Shown here: positions 1-5,739 of the stretch, piece after piece
How the letters are laid out: each line of letters begins with the position of its first letter
Numbering within the stretch: position 1 is the stretch's first letter
Origin: an uncultured Mediterranea sp.
GTDB lineage: Bacteria; Bacteroidota; Bacteroidia; Bacteroidales; Bacteroidaceae
Direction: 5' to 3'
Length of the DNA: 5,739 bases
Assembly: GCA_946007445.1 (NCBI GenBank)
Contig: CAMGAL010000146.1
Span: forward strand, 1 to 5,739
Translations under genes and position numbers: made by a program
The notes under the pieces: generated by a model
Seen by the model: only the letters and a program-made list of their open reading frames with translations
Database searches by the model: none
Told to the model about the DNA's origin: nothing

Positions 1-1364
1 TCCAGGGCGTAGTGCGCCACATAGTCCCTGGAGCCTGGCAGGATGGCGTGCTGCATGATGGCGTAGACCACGATGTTGTTGCGGTGAATCTCTTCGAAGG
101 TAATCTCCCATTCGTTGTGGCACTCTTCGCCGTTGAGGGTCACCTGGGGGTAGAGGGCGGCACCGCCGGTGAAGCCCAGCTTGCGGGCGTTCTCGATGGC
201 GCGGGGCAGCTGGTTGTAGCGGTACATGAGCAGGTTCTGGGTGACGCACTTGGAGGTGGAGAGCAGGTAGAAGGGCACGCAACAGAGCTCGCTGTTCCAG
301 TAGGTGTTGCCGCCGTACTTCTCGCCGGTGAATCCTTTGGGGGCGATGTTGAGCCGGTCGTCGTCGCCCCGCCAGGTCTGGTAGAGCTGGAAGATGTTGT
401 AGCGGATGCCTTGCTGGGCCTCGGGGTCGCCCTCTATCTGTACGTCGGTATCGTCCCAGATCTCTTGCCAGAACTTCACGTGGTCGGTCTTCAGGGCATT
501 CCATCCGCTGTTGCGGGCTTGCCGGGCTACCTGGACTGAGTGCTCCACCAGCTCCTGTCGCTCGTTGTAGAGCGAGGTGCAGATGGCCACATATTTGACG
601 AGGGTCACGCTGTCGCCGGGCATTACGTCGACGCCCAAGCTGAAGCCCGGGCAGAGGTCGCGCTCGATGCGGATGGGGCTGACGTTCACCTCCTTGCCGT
701 TCTTATAGAAGTGGTAGGTCTGGGCATAGCACACGTGCGAGTCTTCGCGCCGGGTCTGGGTCCAGAGGTAGGCGCAGTCGGGGTAGGCGCCGCCCTGCAT
801 GACATTCCAAATCTTCTTGCCCTCGGGGGTACTGGTGTCGCGTGAGATGTCGATGGTGGGCACGAAGGAGAGTTTCCCGCGGTAATTGACGGAGGTGACG
901 TGGTACTTGATTTGGCACAGGTCGGGGTGGGCCTGGTTGATGAGGTGCTCCACGTGGATGTCCAGCTGGTTGCCTCGGGGCGAGGTGACGGTGCAGTCGC
1001 GGTAGGAGATGCCCTCCTTCATGTCCAGCCGGCGGCTGAACGACTCGATGGCCCATTGGGCCAGGTCCAGCTCCTCGTCGATGAGGCGCAGTCCGATGTG
1101 GCTCCAGTCGGCGGCTTTGGGGATGCGGGTGTAGTAGATGGGGAATCCGTTCTTCCACCAGCCCACACGAGTCTTGTCGAGGTAGGGGATGCCTCCCACG
1201 TATGAGCCCCGGTAGTGCTCGCTGCTATAGGGCTCCTCGAAGTTGCCTCGCTGGCCGAAGCGTCCGTTGCCGAGGCTGAAGATGCTCTCCGACATTTTCA
1301 GCCGTTCGGCATCGAATCCTTCTTCTATAATGTTCCACTCATCAGTTTTCAGGTAGCGTTTCAT
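1..1364 (-). CDS. GH65 maltose-phosphorylase-type glycoside phosphorylase, 3' end missing
   Basis: An open frame reads from the ATG at 1364 off the left edge (454 codons, no stop). The start MKRYLKTDEWNI, then SLGNGRFGQRGNFEE near residues 30-44 and DKTRVGWWKNGFP soon after, match the N-terminal domain of maltose phosphorylases. The start of the (alpha/alpha)6 barrel follows: NIAPKGFTGEKYGG at 339-352, NTYWNSE at 353-359, and NGEECHNEWEITFEEIHRN from 411. Family members are about 750 residues, so some 300 are missing. These include the catalytic Glu of the GP(D/N)EY motif, about 65 residues past the edge, and the phosphate-binding loop. The known reaction is phosphorolysis of maltose to glucose and beta-glucose-1-phosphate, in the cytoplasm; I see no signal peptide. 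Kojibiose, trehalose or nigerose specificity, or hydrolysis as in Flavobacterium johnsoniae FjGH65A, cannot be excluded. Residue 357 is Asn where relatives have Asp. The gene lies 28 bp behind the HAD-hotdog gene and is probably cotranscribed. Family assignment is firm, substrate is not. Confidence 0.93.
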   Translation of the reverse strand, partial: MKRYLKTDEWNIIEEGFDAERLKMSESIFSLGNGRFGQRGNFEEPYSSEHYRGSYVGGIPYLDKTRVGWWKNGFPIYYTRIPKAADWSHIGLRLIDEELDLAQWAIESFSRRLDMKEGISYRDCTVTSPRGNQLDIHVEHLINQAHPDLCQIKYHVTSVNYRGKLSFVPTIDISRDTSTPEGKKIWNVMQGGAYPDCAYLWTQTRREDSHVCYAQTYHFYKNGKEVNVSPIRIERDLCPGFSLGVDVMPGDSVTLVKYVAICTSLYNERQELVEHSVQVARQARNSGWNALKTDHVKFWQEIWDDTDVQIEGDPEAQQGIRYNIFQLYQTWRGDDDRLNIAPKGFTGEKYGGNTYWNSELCCVPFYLLSTSKCVTQNLLMYRYNQLPRAIENARKLGFTGGAALYPQVTLNGEECHNEWEITFEEIHRNNIVVYAIMQHAILPGSRDYVAHYAL

Positions 1365-1392
1365 GGCAATTAAGGTCGGATAGATTCAGGTC

Positions 1393-2625
1393 TCAACGTT
1401 TCTTCATGATGCTGTTCACCACCCGGACGGAGGAGACCAGCTTGTTGGTGGAGGTAAAGATATCGACGTTCCACACGTGCGAGGAGCGCCCTTGGTGCAC
1501 GACCGTGGCCACGGCCCGCACGGTGTCGCCCTCGTGGGCGGAGGAGATGTGGTTGCCGCTCACTTGCATACCCACCATGACCTCGTCGGGCTGGCAGGCT
1601 ATCATCGACCCCAGTCCGGCTACGGTCTCGGCCAGTGCCAGCGAGGCGCCGCCATGCAGGATGCCGAAGGGTTGGCGGGTACGGTGGTCGACGGGCATGG
1701 TGGCCTCGACGCGCTCTTTGTCGGCATAGGTGTACTGGATGCCCAGATTGCCCATCAGCGTGGAGCGGGCCTGAGCGTTGAGGTCGTCCAGGGGGATGGT
1801 GGACTCTCTGACCTCAGCCAGTATGAGCTGCTCCACGGCTTGGGCCACGCCGTCCTCTTGGTTGGAGGCCGTCACGCGGTCGGCACATGCCTGGACCGAG
1901 TCGGGGGCCTGCCCCATGGCAATGCCCAGGCCGGCCATCTGCAGCATGGTGACGTCGCACACGCCGTCGCCGATGGCCATCACCTCGTCGCTGTTCATGC
2001 CCAGCAGGTCCAGCAGGGCTCCTACCGTGTTGGCCTTGTCTACGCCGCAGGGCACCACCTCCAGGAAGAAGGGTTCGCTGCGCAGTACGTCGAGTGAGCC
2101 GCTCAGCCGCTTGGTCCAGTGGGCAGCCAGGGCATCGAGGGCCTCAGTGTCGTCGCTCACCAGGGTGCACTTGCAGGGAGCAAAGTCGATGGCTGTGGAG
2201 AAGCTCTCCTCGTAGATGAGCTTCAAGTGGTTGAGCTGCGCCTCGTCGGTGATGTGGACATTGTCCGGCGTGTCGGTCACGAGGCAGTCATCGTGGTAGG
2301 TCATCAGCGCGAAGCCATGCTTGTGTGCCTTCTTTTCTACATAGGGCAGGAGTTCGGGGTTGATGCGCCGTTCGAAGAGGATCTCTCCGTTGCTGGCTCG
2401 GATGATCTGGCAACCGTTGTAGGAGATGATGAATCCGCCGTAGTTGCCCAGTTCGAGTTGCTTGGCCAGTGCCAGCAGGCCGTAGGTGGGGCGTCCCGAG
2501 GCCAGGACGATGCGCACTCCCATCTGCTGTACTTTCAGCAGTGCCATGTGCGTGCGGCGGGTCAGCTCTTTCGCCTCGTTGAGCAGTGTGCCGTCCACGT
2601 CGAGTATCAGTAGTTTATGCTTCAT
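1393..2625 (-). CDS. HAD phosphatase-hotdog thioesterase fusion, probable DHNA-CoA thioesterase
   Basis: The 410-residue protein has two domains. Residues 1-270 form a Cof/HAD-IIB domain: DVDGT at 9-13 (nucleophile D9, acid/base D11), ASGR at 42-45, motif III Lys K197, and GDGVCD at 219-224, where the usual GDGxND Asn is Cys223. Residues about 280-410 form a PaaI/YdiI-type hotdog thioesterase: Q318, H324-G325-G326 and catalytic Glu E333 have the same spacing as Q48, H54 and E63 of E. coli YdiI, and NHISSA follows at 358-363. As I recall, the same architecture was characterised in B. fragilis BF1314 and P. gingivalis PG1653: the hotdog domain hydrolyses 1,4-dihydroxy-2-naphthoyl-CoA in menaquinone synthesis and the HAD domain is inactive, serving oligomerisation. 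I infer the same role here. No men gene is visible nearby; the neighbours are GH65 (28 bp downstream) and divergent lysS. The ATG at 2625 places DVDGT near the N terminus, as is normal for Cof proteins. The domains are certain, the substrate less so. Confidence 0.93.
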   Translation of the reverse strand: MKHKLLILDVDGTLLNEAKELTRRTHMALLKVQQMGVRIVLASGRPTYGLLALAKQLELGNYGGFIISYNGCQIIRASNGEILFERRINPELLPYVEKKAHKHGFALMTYHDDCLVTDTPDNVHITDEAQLNHLKLIYEESFSTAIDFAPCKCTLVSDDTEALDALAAHWTKRLSGSLDVLRSEPFFLEVVPCGVDKANTVGALLDLLGMNSDEVMAIGDGVCDVTMLQMAGLGIAMGQAPDSVQACADRVTASNQEDGVAQAVEQLILAEVRESTIPLDDLNAQARSTLMGNLGIQYTYADKERVEATMPVDHRTRQPFGILHGGASLALAETVAGLGSMIACQPDEVMVGMQVSGNHISSAHEGDTVRAVATVVHQGRSSHVWNVDIFTSTNKLVSSVRVVNSIMKKR

Positions 2626-2655
2626 GGTCTCTTAAGTATTAGAAAATCGATGGGG

Positions 2656-2663
2656 CGAAGATA
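2656..2663 (-). promoter_or_regulatory. Candidate Bacteroidetes -7 element for the leftward unit
   Basis: On the minus strand the sequence reads TATCTTCG followed by CCCC, one mismatch from the Bacteroidetes -7 consensus TAnnTTTG. It ends 30 nt upstream of the HAD-hotdog ATG, almost the same distance as the matching box in front of lysS, and would give a leader of roughly 20-25 nt. I found no convincing -33 TTTG partner. It is a candidate from pattern and position only. Confidence 0.45.
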
Positions 2664-2748
2664 GGAAAAAAGCGGGAAAATCGGAATAGAAATGCGGGAG
2701 ATTTAGGAGATAATCGGAGAAAAATGGCATTTTCTAAAAAATGTTTCG

Positions 2749-2756
2749 TACTTTTG
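2749..2756 (+). promoter_or_regulatory. Bacteroidetes -7 promoter element for lysS-gpsA-pgi
   Basis: TACTTTTG is an exact match to the Bacteroidetes primary-sigma -7 consensus TAnnTTTG, with CCCC shortly after it. Transcription would begin near 2760-2764, giving a leader of about 20-25 nt before the ATG at 2785. An upstream TGGCAT at 2725-2730 lies at the right distance for a -33 box but matches TTTG/TTG poorly. The placement makes the alternative TTG start at 2770 almost leaderless, which supports the ATG at 2785. Confidence 0.6.
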
Positions 2757-2784
2757 TCCCCAAATTGAGTTGAATTTTAGCGAT

Positions 2785-4521
2785 ATGAACGTTTTAGAAC
2801 TTAGTGAACAGGAAATCATTCGGCGCAACAGCATGAATGAACTGCGTGCGATGGGCATCGAACCCTATCCCGCCGCCGAGTATGTGACCAACGCCTTCTC
2901 TACGGATAAAAAGGCCCAATTCCAGGACGAAGACGAGCCCCGGCAGGTATCGATAGCCGGACGTATGATGAGCCGTCGCGTGATGGGTAAAGCCTCATTC
3001 ATCGAACTGCAAGACTCTAAGGGGCGCATCCAGGTCTACATCACCCGCGATGATATCTGTCCCGAAGACAATAAGGAATACTACAACACCGTGTTCAAAC
3101 GTCTGCTTGATCTGGGCGACTTCGTCGGCGTGGAGGGCTTTGTGTTCCGCACCCAGACTGGCGAGATCAGCGTACACGCCAAGAAACTCACCGTGCTGGC
3201 CAAGAGCCTCCGCCCGCTGCCGATCGTGAAGTACAAGGACGGCGTGGCATACGACTCGTTTGAAGACCCCGAACTGCGCTACCGCCAGCGCTACGTAGAC
3301 TTGGTGGTGAACGATGGGGTGAAGGAGACCTTCCTGAAGCGTGCCACCGTCATCAAGACCATGCGTGCCGTGCTCGACGAGGCCGGCTACACCGAGGTGG
3401 AGACTCCCATCCTGCAGAGCATCCCCGGCGGAGCCAGCGCACGCCCCTTCATTACCCACCACAACTCGCTGGATATGGACCTCTACCTGCGCATTGCCAC
3501 CGAGCTCTATCTGAAGCGGCTCATCGTGGGTGGTTTTGAGGGTGTCTACGAGATAGGCAAGAACTTCCGCAACGAGGGCATGGACAAGAACCACAACCCC
3601 GAGTTCACCTGCATGGAGCTCTATGTGCAGTACAAGGACTACAACTGGATGATGGCTTTCACCGAGAAGCTGCTGGAGCGCATCTGCATTGCCGTGAACG
3701 GCAAGCCCGAGACGGAGATTGACGGCAAGGTCATCAGCTTCAAGGCTCCCTACCGACGACTGCCCATCCTGGAGGCCATCAAGGAGAAGACCGGCTACGA
3801 CCTGGAGGGCAAGAGCGAGGAGGAAATCCGTCAGATTTGCAAGGAGCTGAAGATGGAGATAGACGACACCATGGGCAAGGGCAAGCTGATAGACGAAATC
3901 TTTGGTGAGTTCTGCGAGGGCACCTTCATCCAGCCGACGTTCATCACCGACTATCCCGTGGAGATGTCGCCTCTGACCAAGATGCACCGTTCGAAGTCCG
4001 GCCTGACGGAACGTTTCGAACTGATGGTGAACGGCAAGGAACTGGCCAACGCTTACTCGGAGCTGAACGACCCCATCGACCAGGAGGAGCGCTTCAAGGA
4101 GCAGTTGCGACTGAGCGAAAAGGGCGACGACGAGGCCATGTTCATTGACCAAGACTTCCTCAAGGCCCTGCAATACGGAATGCCGCCCACGTCGGGCATC
4201 GGCATCGGCATCGACCGACTCACCATGCTGATGACGGGCAAGGCCTTCATCCAAGAGGTGCTCTTCTTCCCGCAGATGCGCCCCGAGAAGGTGACACCCA
4301 AAGACGCTCCGGCCAAGTTCATGGCCCTGGGCGTGCCCGAGGAGTGGGTGCCTGTGGTGCAGAAGGCCGGCTACAACCTGGTAGGCGACCTGAAAGAGGT
4401 CAATCCGCAGAAGCTGCATATGGATGTCTGTGGCATCGAAAAGAAATTCAAGCTGGGCTTGGCGCGCATCAGCGTCAACGACGTGGCACAATGGATAGAA
4501 TCTGCTCAAAAAACTGAGTGA
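2785..4521 (+). CDS. lysS: Lysyl-tRNA synthetase, class II
   Basis: This enzyme charges tRNA-Lys with lysine using ATP, in the cytoplasm. The 578-residue protein has an N-terminal OB-fold anticodon-binding domain (about 54-145, including [16 protein letters not shown]) and the class II catalytic core. Motif 1 ends at EVETPIL (204-210). Motif 2 is [14 protein letters not shown] (261-274), with R262, E264 and H270. Motif 3 is GIGIGIDR (471-478), ending in the ATP-binding R478. The PGGASARPF stretch (214-222) is also typical of LysRS. After RPEKV (about 499-503) come roughly 75 residues absent from the 505-residue E. coli enzyme; they look helical and may be a helix-hairpin-helix-type appendage. 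I chose ATG 2785 because relatives begin [10 protein letters not shown] and the promoter lies just upstream; the frame is open to a TTG at 2770, which would add five residues. It is the first gene of the rightward unit, 24 bp before gpsA. Confidence 0.98.
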   Translation: MNVLELSEQEIIRRNSMNELRAMGIEPYPAAEYVTNAFSTDKKAQFQDEDEPRQVSIAGRMMSRRVMGKASFIELQDSKGRIQVYITRDDICPEDNKEYYNTVFKRLLDLGDFVGVEGFVFRTQTGEISVHAKKLTVLAKSLRPLPIVKYKDGVAYDSFEDPELRYRQRYVDLVVNDGVKETFLKRATVIKTMRAVLDEAGYTEVETPILQSIPGGASARPFITHHNSLDMDLYLRIATELYLKRLIVGGFEGVYEIGKNFRNEGMDKNHNPEFTCMELYVQYKDYNWMMAFTEKLLERICIAVNGKPETEIDGKVISFKAPYRRLPILEAIKEKTGYDLEGKSEEEIRQICKELKMEIDDTMGKGKLIDEIFGEFCEGTFIQPTFITDYPVEMSPLTKMHRSKSGLTERFELMVNGKELANAYSELNDPIDQEERFKEQLRLSEKGDDEAMFIDQDFLKALQYGMPPTSGIGIGIDRLTMLMTGKAFIQEVLFFPQMRPEKVTPKDAPAKFMALGVPEEWVPVVQKAGYNLVGDLKEVNPQKLHMDVCGIEKKFKLGLARISVNDVAQWIESAQKTE

Positions 4522-4545
4522 TAACACTGTAAACTGAGACAACAG

Positions 4546-5541
4546 ATGAAGCTTCCCGGTAGAATCGCCATCATGGGCGGAGGCAGTTGGGCCACAGCCA
4601 TTGCCAAAATGGTGTTGGCACAGACCGATACCATCAACTGGTACATGCGTCGCGACGACCGTATCGCTGACTTCAAGCGGTTGGGCCACAACCCTGCCTA
4701 CCTGACAAGCGTCAAGTTTGACGTCAAGCGCATCAAGTTCAACTCCAACATCAATGATGTGGTGAAGGAGTCGGACACGCTGATATTCGTCACTCCGTCC
4801 CCCTACCTCAAATCGCACCTCAAGAAGCTGAAGACACGCATCCGCGACAAGTTCATCATCACGGCCATCAAGGGTATTGTGCCCGACGACAACAAGATTG
4901 TCTCCGAGTACTTCAGCCACGAGTATGGCGTGCCGCCCGAGAACATCGCCGTCTTGGCAGGACCCTGTCATGCCGAGGAGGTGGCCCTGGAGCGACTCTC
5001 CTACCTGACGGTGGGCTGTCCCGACACCGAGAAGGCCTGCACCATCGCCCGTATGCTGGCAGGCAACTACATCAAGACCTCCATCAGCAACGATGTCATC
5101 GGCATAGAGTACAGCTCGGTGTTGAAGAATGTCTATGCCATAGCCGCCGGTATCTGCAGCGGCCTGAAGTATGGCGACAACTTTCAGGCGGTGCTGATGT
5201 CCAACGCCGTGCAAGAGATGGACCGCTTCCTGCAGACCGTCCACCCGCTCTCACGCAATGTCTATGATTCGGTCTATCTGGGTGACTTGCTCGTGACCGG
5301 CTACTCCAACTTCAGCCGCAACCGCACCTTCGGCACCATGATTGGCAAGGGCTACTCCGTAAAGAGCGCGCAGATAGAGATGGAGATGATTGCCGAGGGC
5401 TACTACGGCACCAAGTGCATCAAGGAGATCAACAAGCACTTTCATGTCAATATGCCCATCGTCGATGCGGTCTACAACATCCTCTACGAGCGCATCTCGC
5501 CCATGATTGAAATCAAGTTGCTGACCGACTCGTTTAGATAA
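4546..5541 (+). CDS. gpsA: Glycerol-3-phosphate dehydrogenase [NAD(P)+]
   Basis: GpsA reduces dihydroxyacetone phosphate to sn-glycerol-3-phosphate, the backbone for phospholipid synthesis, in the cytoplasm. The 331-residue length is normal. The N-terminal Rossmann domain opens with IAIMGGGSWATAIA (7-20), the family's GxGxWG/A nucleotide-binding loop. K109 in TAIKG is the first conserved active-site Lys. The C-terminal helical domain has IEYSSVLKNVYAIAAGI (187-203) with the catalytic Lys K194 and N195, and GDLLVTGYSNFSRNRTFG (246-263), where D247, T251 and R258 correspond to the substrate-binding Asp, Thr and Arg. The usual GPSFAxE segment reads GPCHAEE (139-145); this preserves the loop and may be a lineage variant. 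The gene follows lysS by 24 bp and precedes pgi by 23 bp, with no promoter-like box or hairpin in either gap, so cotranscription is likely. The ATG at 4546 puts the Rossmann strand at residue 7, as expected. Confidence 0.97.
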   Translation: MKLPGRIAIMGGGSWATAIAKMVLAQTDTINWYMRRDDRIADFKRLGHNPAYLTSVKFDVKRIKFNSNINDVVKESDTLIFVTPSPYLKSHLKKLKTRIRDKFIITAIKGIVPDDNKIVSEYFSHEYGVPPENIAVLAGPCHAEEVALERLSYLTVGCPDTEKACTIARMLAGNYIKTSISNDVIGIEYSSVLKNVYAIAAGICSGLKYGDNFQAVLMSNAVQEMDRFLQTVHPLSRNVYDSVYLGDLLVTGYSNFSRNRTFGTMIGKGYSVKSAQIEMEMIAEGYYGTKCIKEINKHFHVNMPIVDAVYNILYERISPMIEIKLLTDSFR

Positions 5542-5564
5542 AAACTCACAAACTTAAAATAATT

Positions 5565-5739
5565 ATGGTAGAATTAAGTATTGAAAAGACATTAGGATTC
5601 ATCTCCAAGGAATCTGTCAACGCCTATGAAGCCGATGTAATGGCTGCTAAGGAGGGTGTGGACTCGGGAGGTCGCCAGGGTATTTCGGTCCTCGGCTGGC
5701 TGAGCCAGCCGAGTTCGTGTTCGGACGCGCAGGGTGAGG
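5565..5739 (+). CDS. pgi: Glucose-6-phosphate isomerase, 5' fragment (3' end outside window)
   Basis: The ATG at 5565 opens a frame of 58 codons running off the right edge. It begins MVELSIEKTLGFISKESV and includes AYEADVMAAKEG, closely resembling the N terminus of Bacteroides Pgi, which interconverts glucose-6-phosphate and fructose-6-phosphate. The conserved LGWL (residues 43-46) is present and is followed by SQPSS, where relatives have xLPSS. The stretch from about residue 35 fits the family less well: relatives read GKGNDFLGW where this has RQGISVLGW. No frameshift is seen. The active site (SGT/S and later Glu, His and Lys residues) lies outside the window. The start is 23 bp after the gpsA stop, with an AT-rich leader and no Shine-Dalgarno, as is usual in Bacteroidetes. 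Identity rests on the N-terminal pattern and on the lysS-gpsA-pgi order I remember from Bacteroides. Confidence 0.87.
   Translation, partial: MVELSIEKTLGFISKESVNAYEADVMAAKEGVDSGGRQGISVLGWLSQPSSCSDAQGE
5691..5713. repeat. Perfect inverted repeat, 11-bp arms around one base
   Basis: CTCGGCTGGCT (5691-5701) and AGCCAGCCGAG (5703-5713) are exact reverse complements separated by a single G at 5702. The repeat lies inside the pgi frame, where it encodes LGWLSQPS, and is too tight to act as an ordinary hairpin in single-stranded form. It has no T-tract, so it is not an intrinsic terminator. It may be chance arising from GC-rich codons, or a sequence artefact near the end of the fragment. Confidence 0.6.

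Noticed and set aside
12..1205. Open frames on the plus strand (12-539, 540-845, 900-1205) and one on the minus strand (703-1158)
   Set aside because: They overlap the GH65 reading frame, which is continuous and matches its family throughout; their translations show no domain.
1365..1392. Separate promoter or terminator between the HAD-hotdog and GH65 genes
   Set aside because: The 28-bp gap has no hairpin with a T-run and no TAnnTTTG match on the minus strand.
1406..2613. Plus-strand open frames opposite the HAD-hotdog gene
   Set aside because: They are shadows of a gene with clear motifs on the minus strand; their products show no family pattern.
2770..2784. TTG at 2770 as the lysS start, giving 583 residues
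   Set aside because: Relatives begin [10 protein letters not shown] at the ATG at 2785, and the TTG would fall within about 10 nt of the predicted transcription start.
4053..4691. Short minus-strand open frames (4053-4322 and 4506-4691)
   Set aside because: They lie opposite conserved lysS and gpsA coding sequence and resemble no protein.
2995..5244. A 749-codon open frame on the minus strand antisense to lysS and gpsA, crossing their intergenic gap
   Set aside because: Both genes beneath it are unmistakable conserved enzymes. The antisense product is a low-complexity mix rich in His, Val, Leu, Gln and Asp with no recognisable domain, as expected from GC-rich codon bias on the coding strand. 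I see no start context or promoter for it.
5691..5713. Intrinsic terminator at the inverted repeat
   Set aside because: There is no T-tract, the loop is a single base, and the element lies inside the pgi coding sequence.
5691..5739. Fold-back amplification or assembly chimera at the right edge
   Set aside because: A fold-back would continue as the reverse complement of the upstream sequence. The match stops after 11 bases (5713), and the reading frame continues with Pgi-like PSS, so this model does not fit.

Overview
The window looks like a chromosomal segment from a member of the Bacteroidales (Bacteroides, Phocaeicola or Prevotella-like). Four things support this. The lysyl-tRNA synthetase starts with [10 protein letters not shown] and carries a C-terminal extension, as I remember for Bacteroides. 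A HAD phosphatase-hotdog thioesterase fusion is present, of a type described from Bacteroides and Porphyromonas. The genes lysS-gpsA-pgi follow each other in that order. The divergent intergenic region has a TAnnTTTG -7 element, and no Shine-Dalgarno sequences are apparent. Coding DNA looks GC-rich and intergenic DNA AT-rich.

Layout: two transcription units diverge from a short AT-rich region (about 2626-2784). Leftward on the minus strand are the HAD-hotdog fusion gene (2625-1393) and, 28 bp further, the first 454 codons of a GH65 maltose-phosphorylase-type gene (from 1364, running off the left edge). Rightward on the plus strand are lysS (2785-4521), gpsA (4546-5541) and the first 58 codons of pgi (from 5565, running off the right edge). 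The plus-strand gaps are 24 and 23 bp, which fits one operon.

Functions: the right-hand unit joins lysine tRNA charging to two central-metabolism enzymes, GpsA (sn-glycerol-3-phosphate for phospholipids) and Pgi (glucose-6-P/fructose-6-P). The left-hand unit joins a probable DHNA-CoA thioesterase of menaquinone synthesis, carrying a HAD domain that may be non-catalytic, to an alpha-glucoside phosphorylase. No RNA gene, mobile element, CRISPR array or clear terminator is visible.

This is mostly an ordinary housekeeping region and I found no convincing undescribed system. The points most worth a second look are the HAD-hotdog fusion and its altered HAD motif, the C-terminal appendage of LysRS, an Asp-to-Asn change at a sugar-binding position of the GH65 enzyme, and an oddly diverged stretch with a perfect palindrome at the right end.
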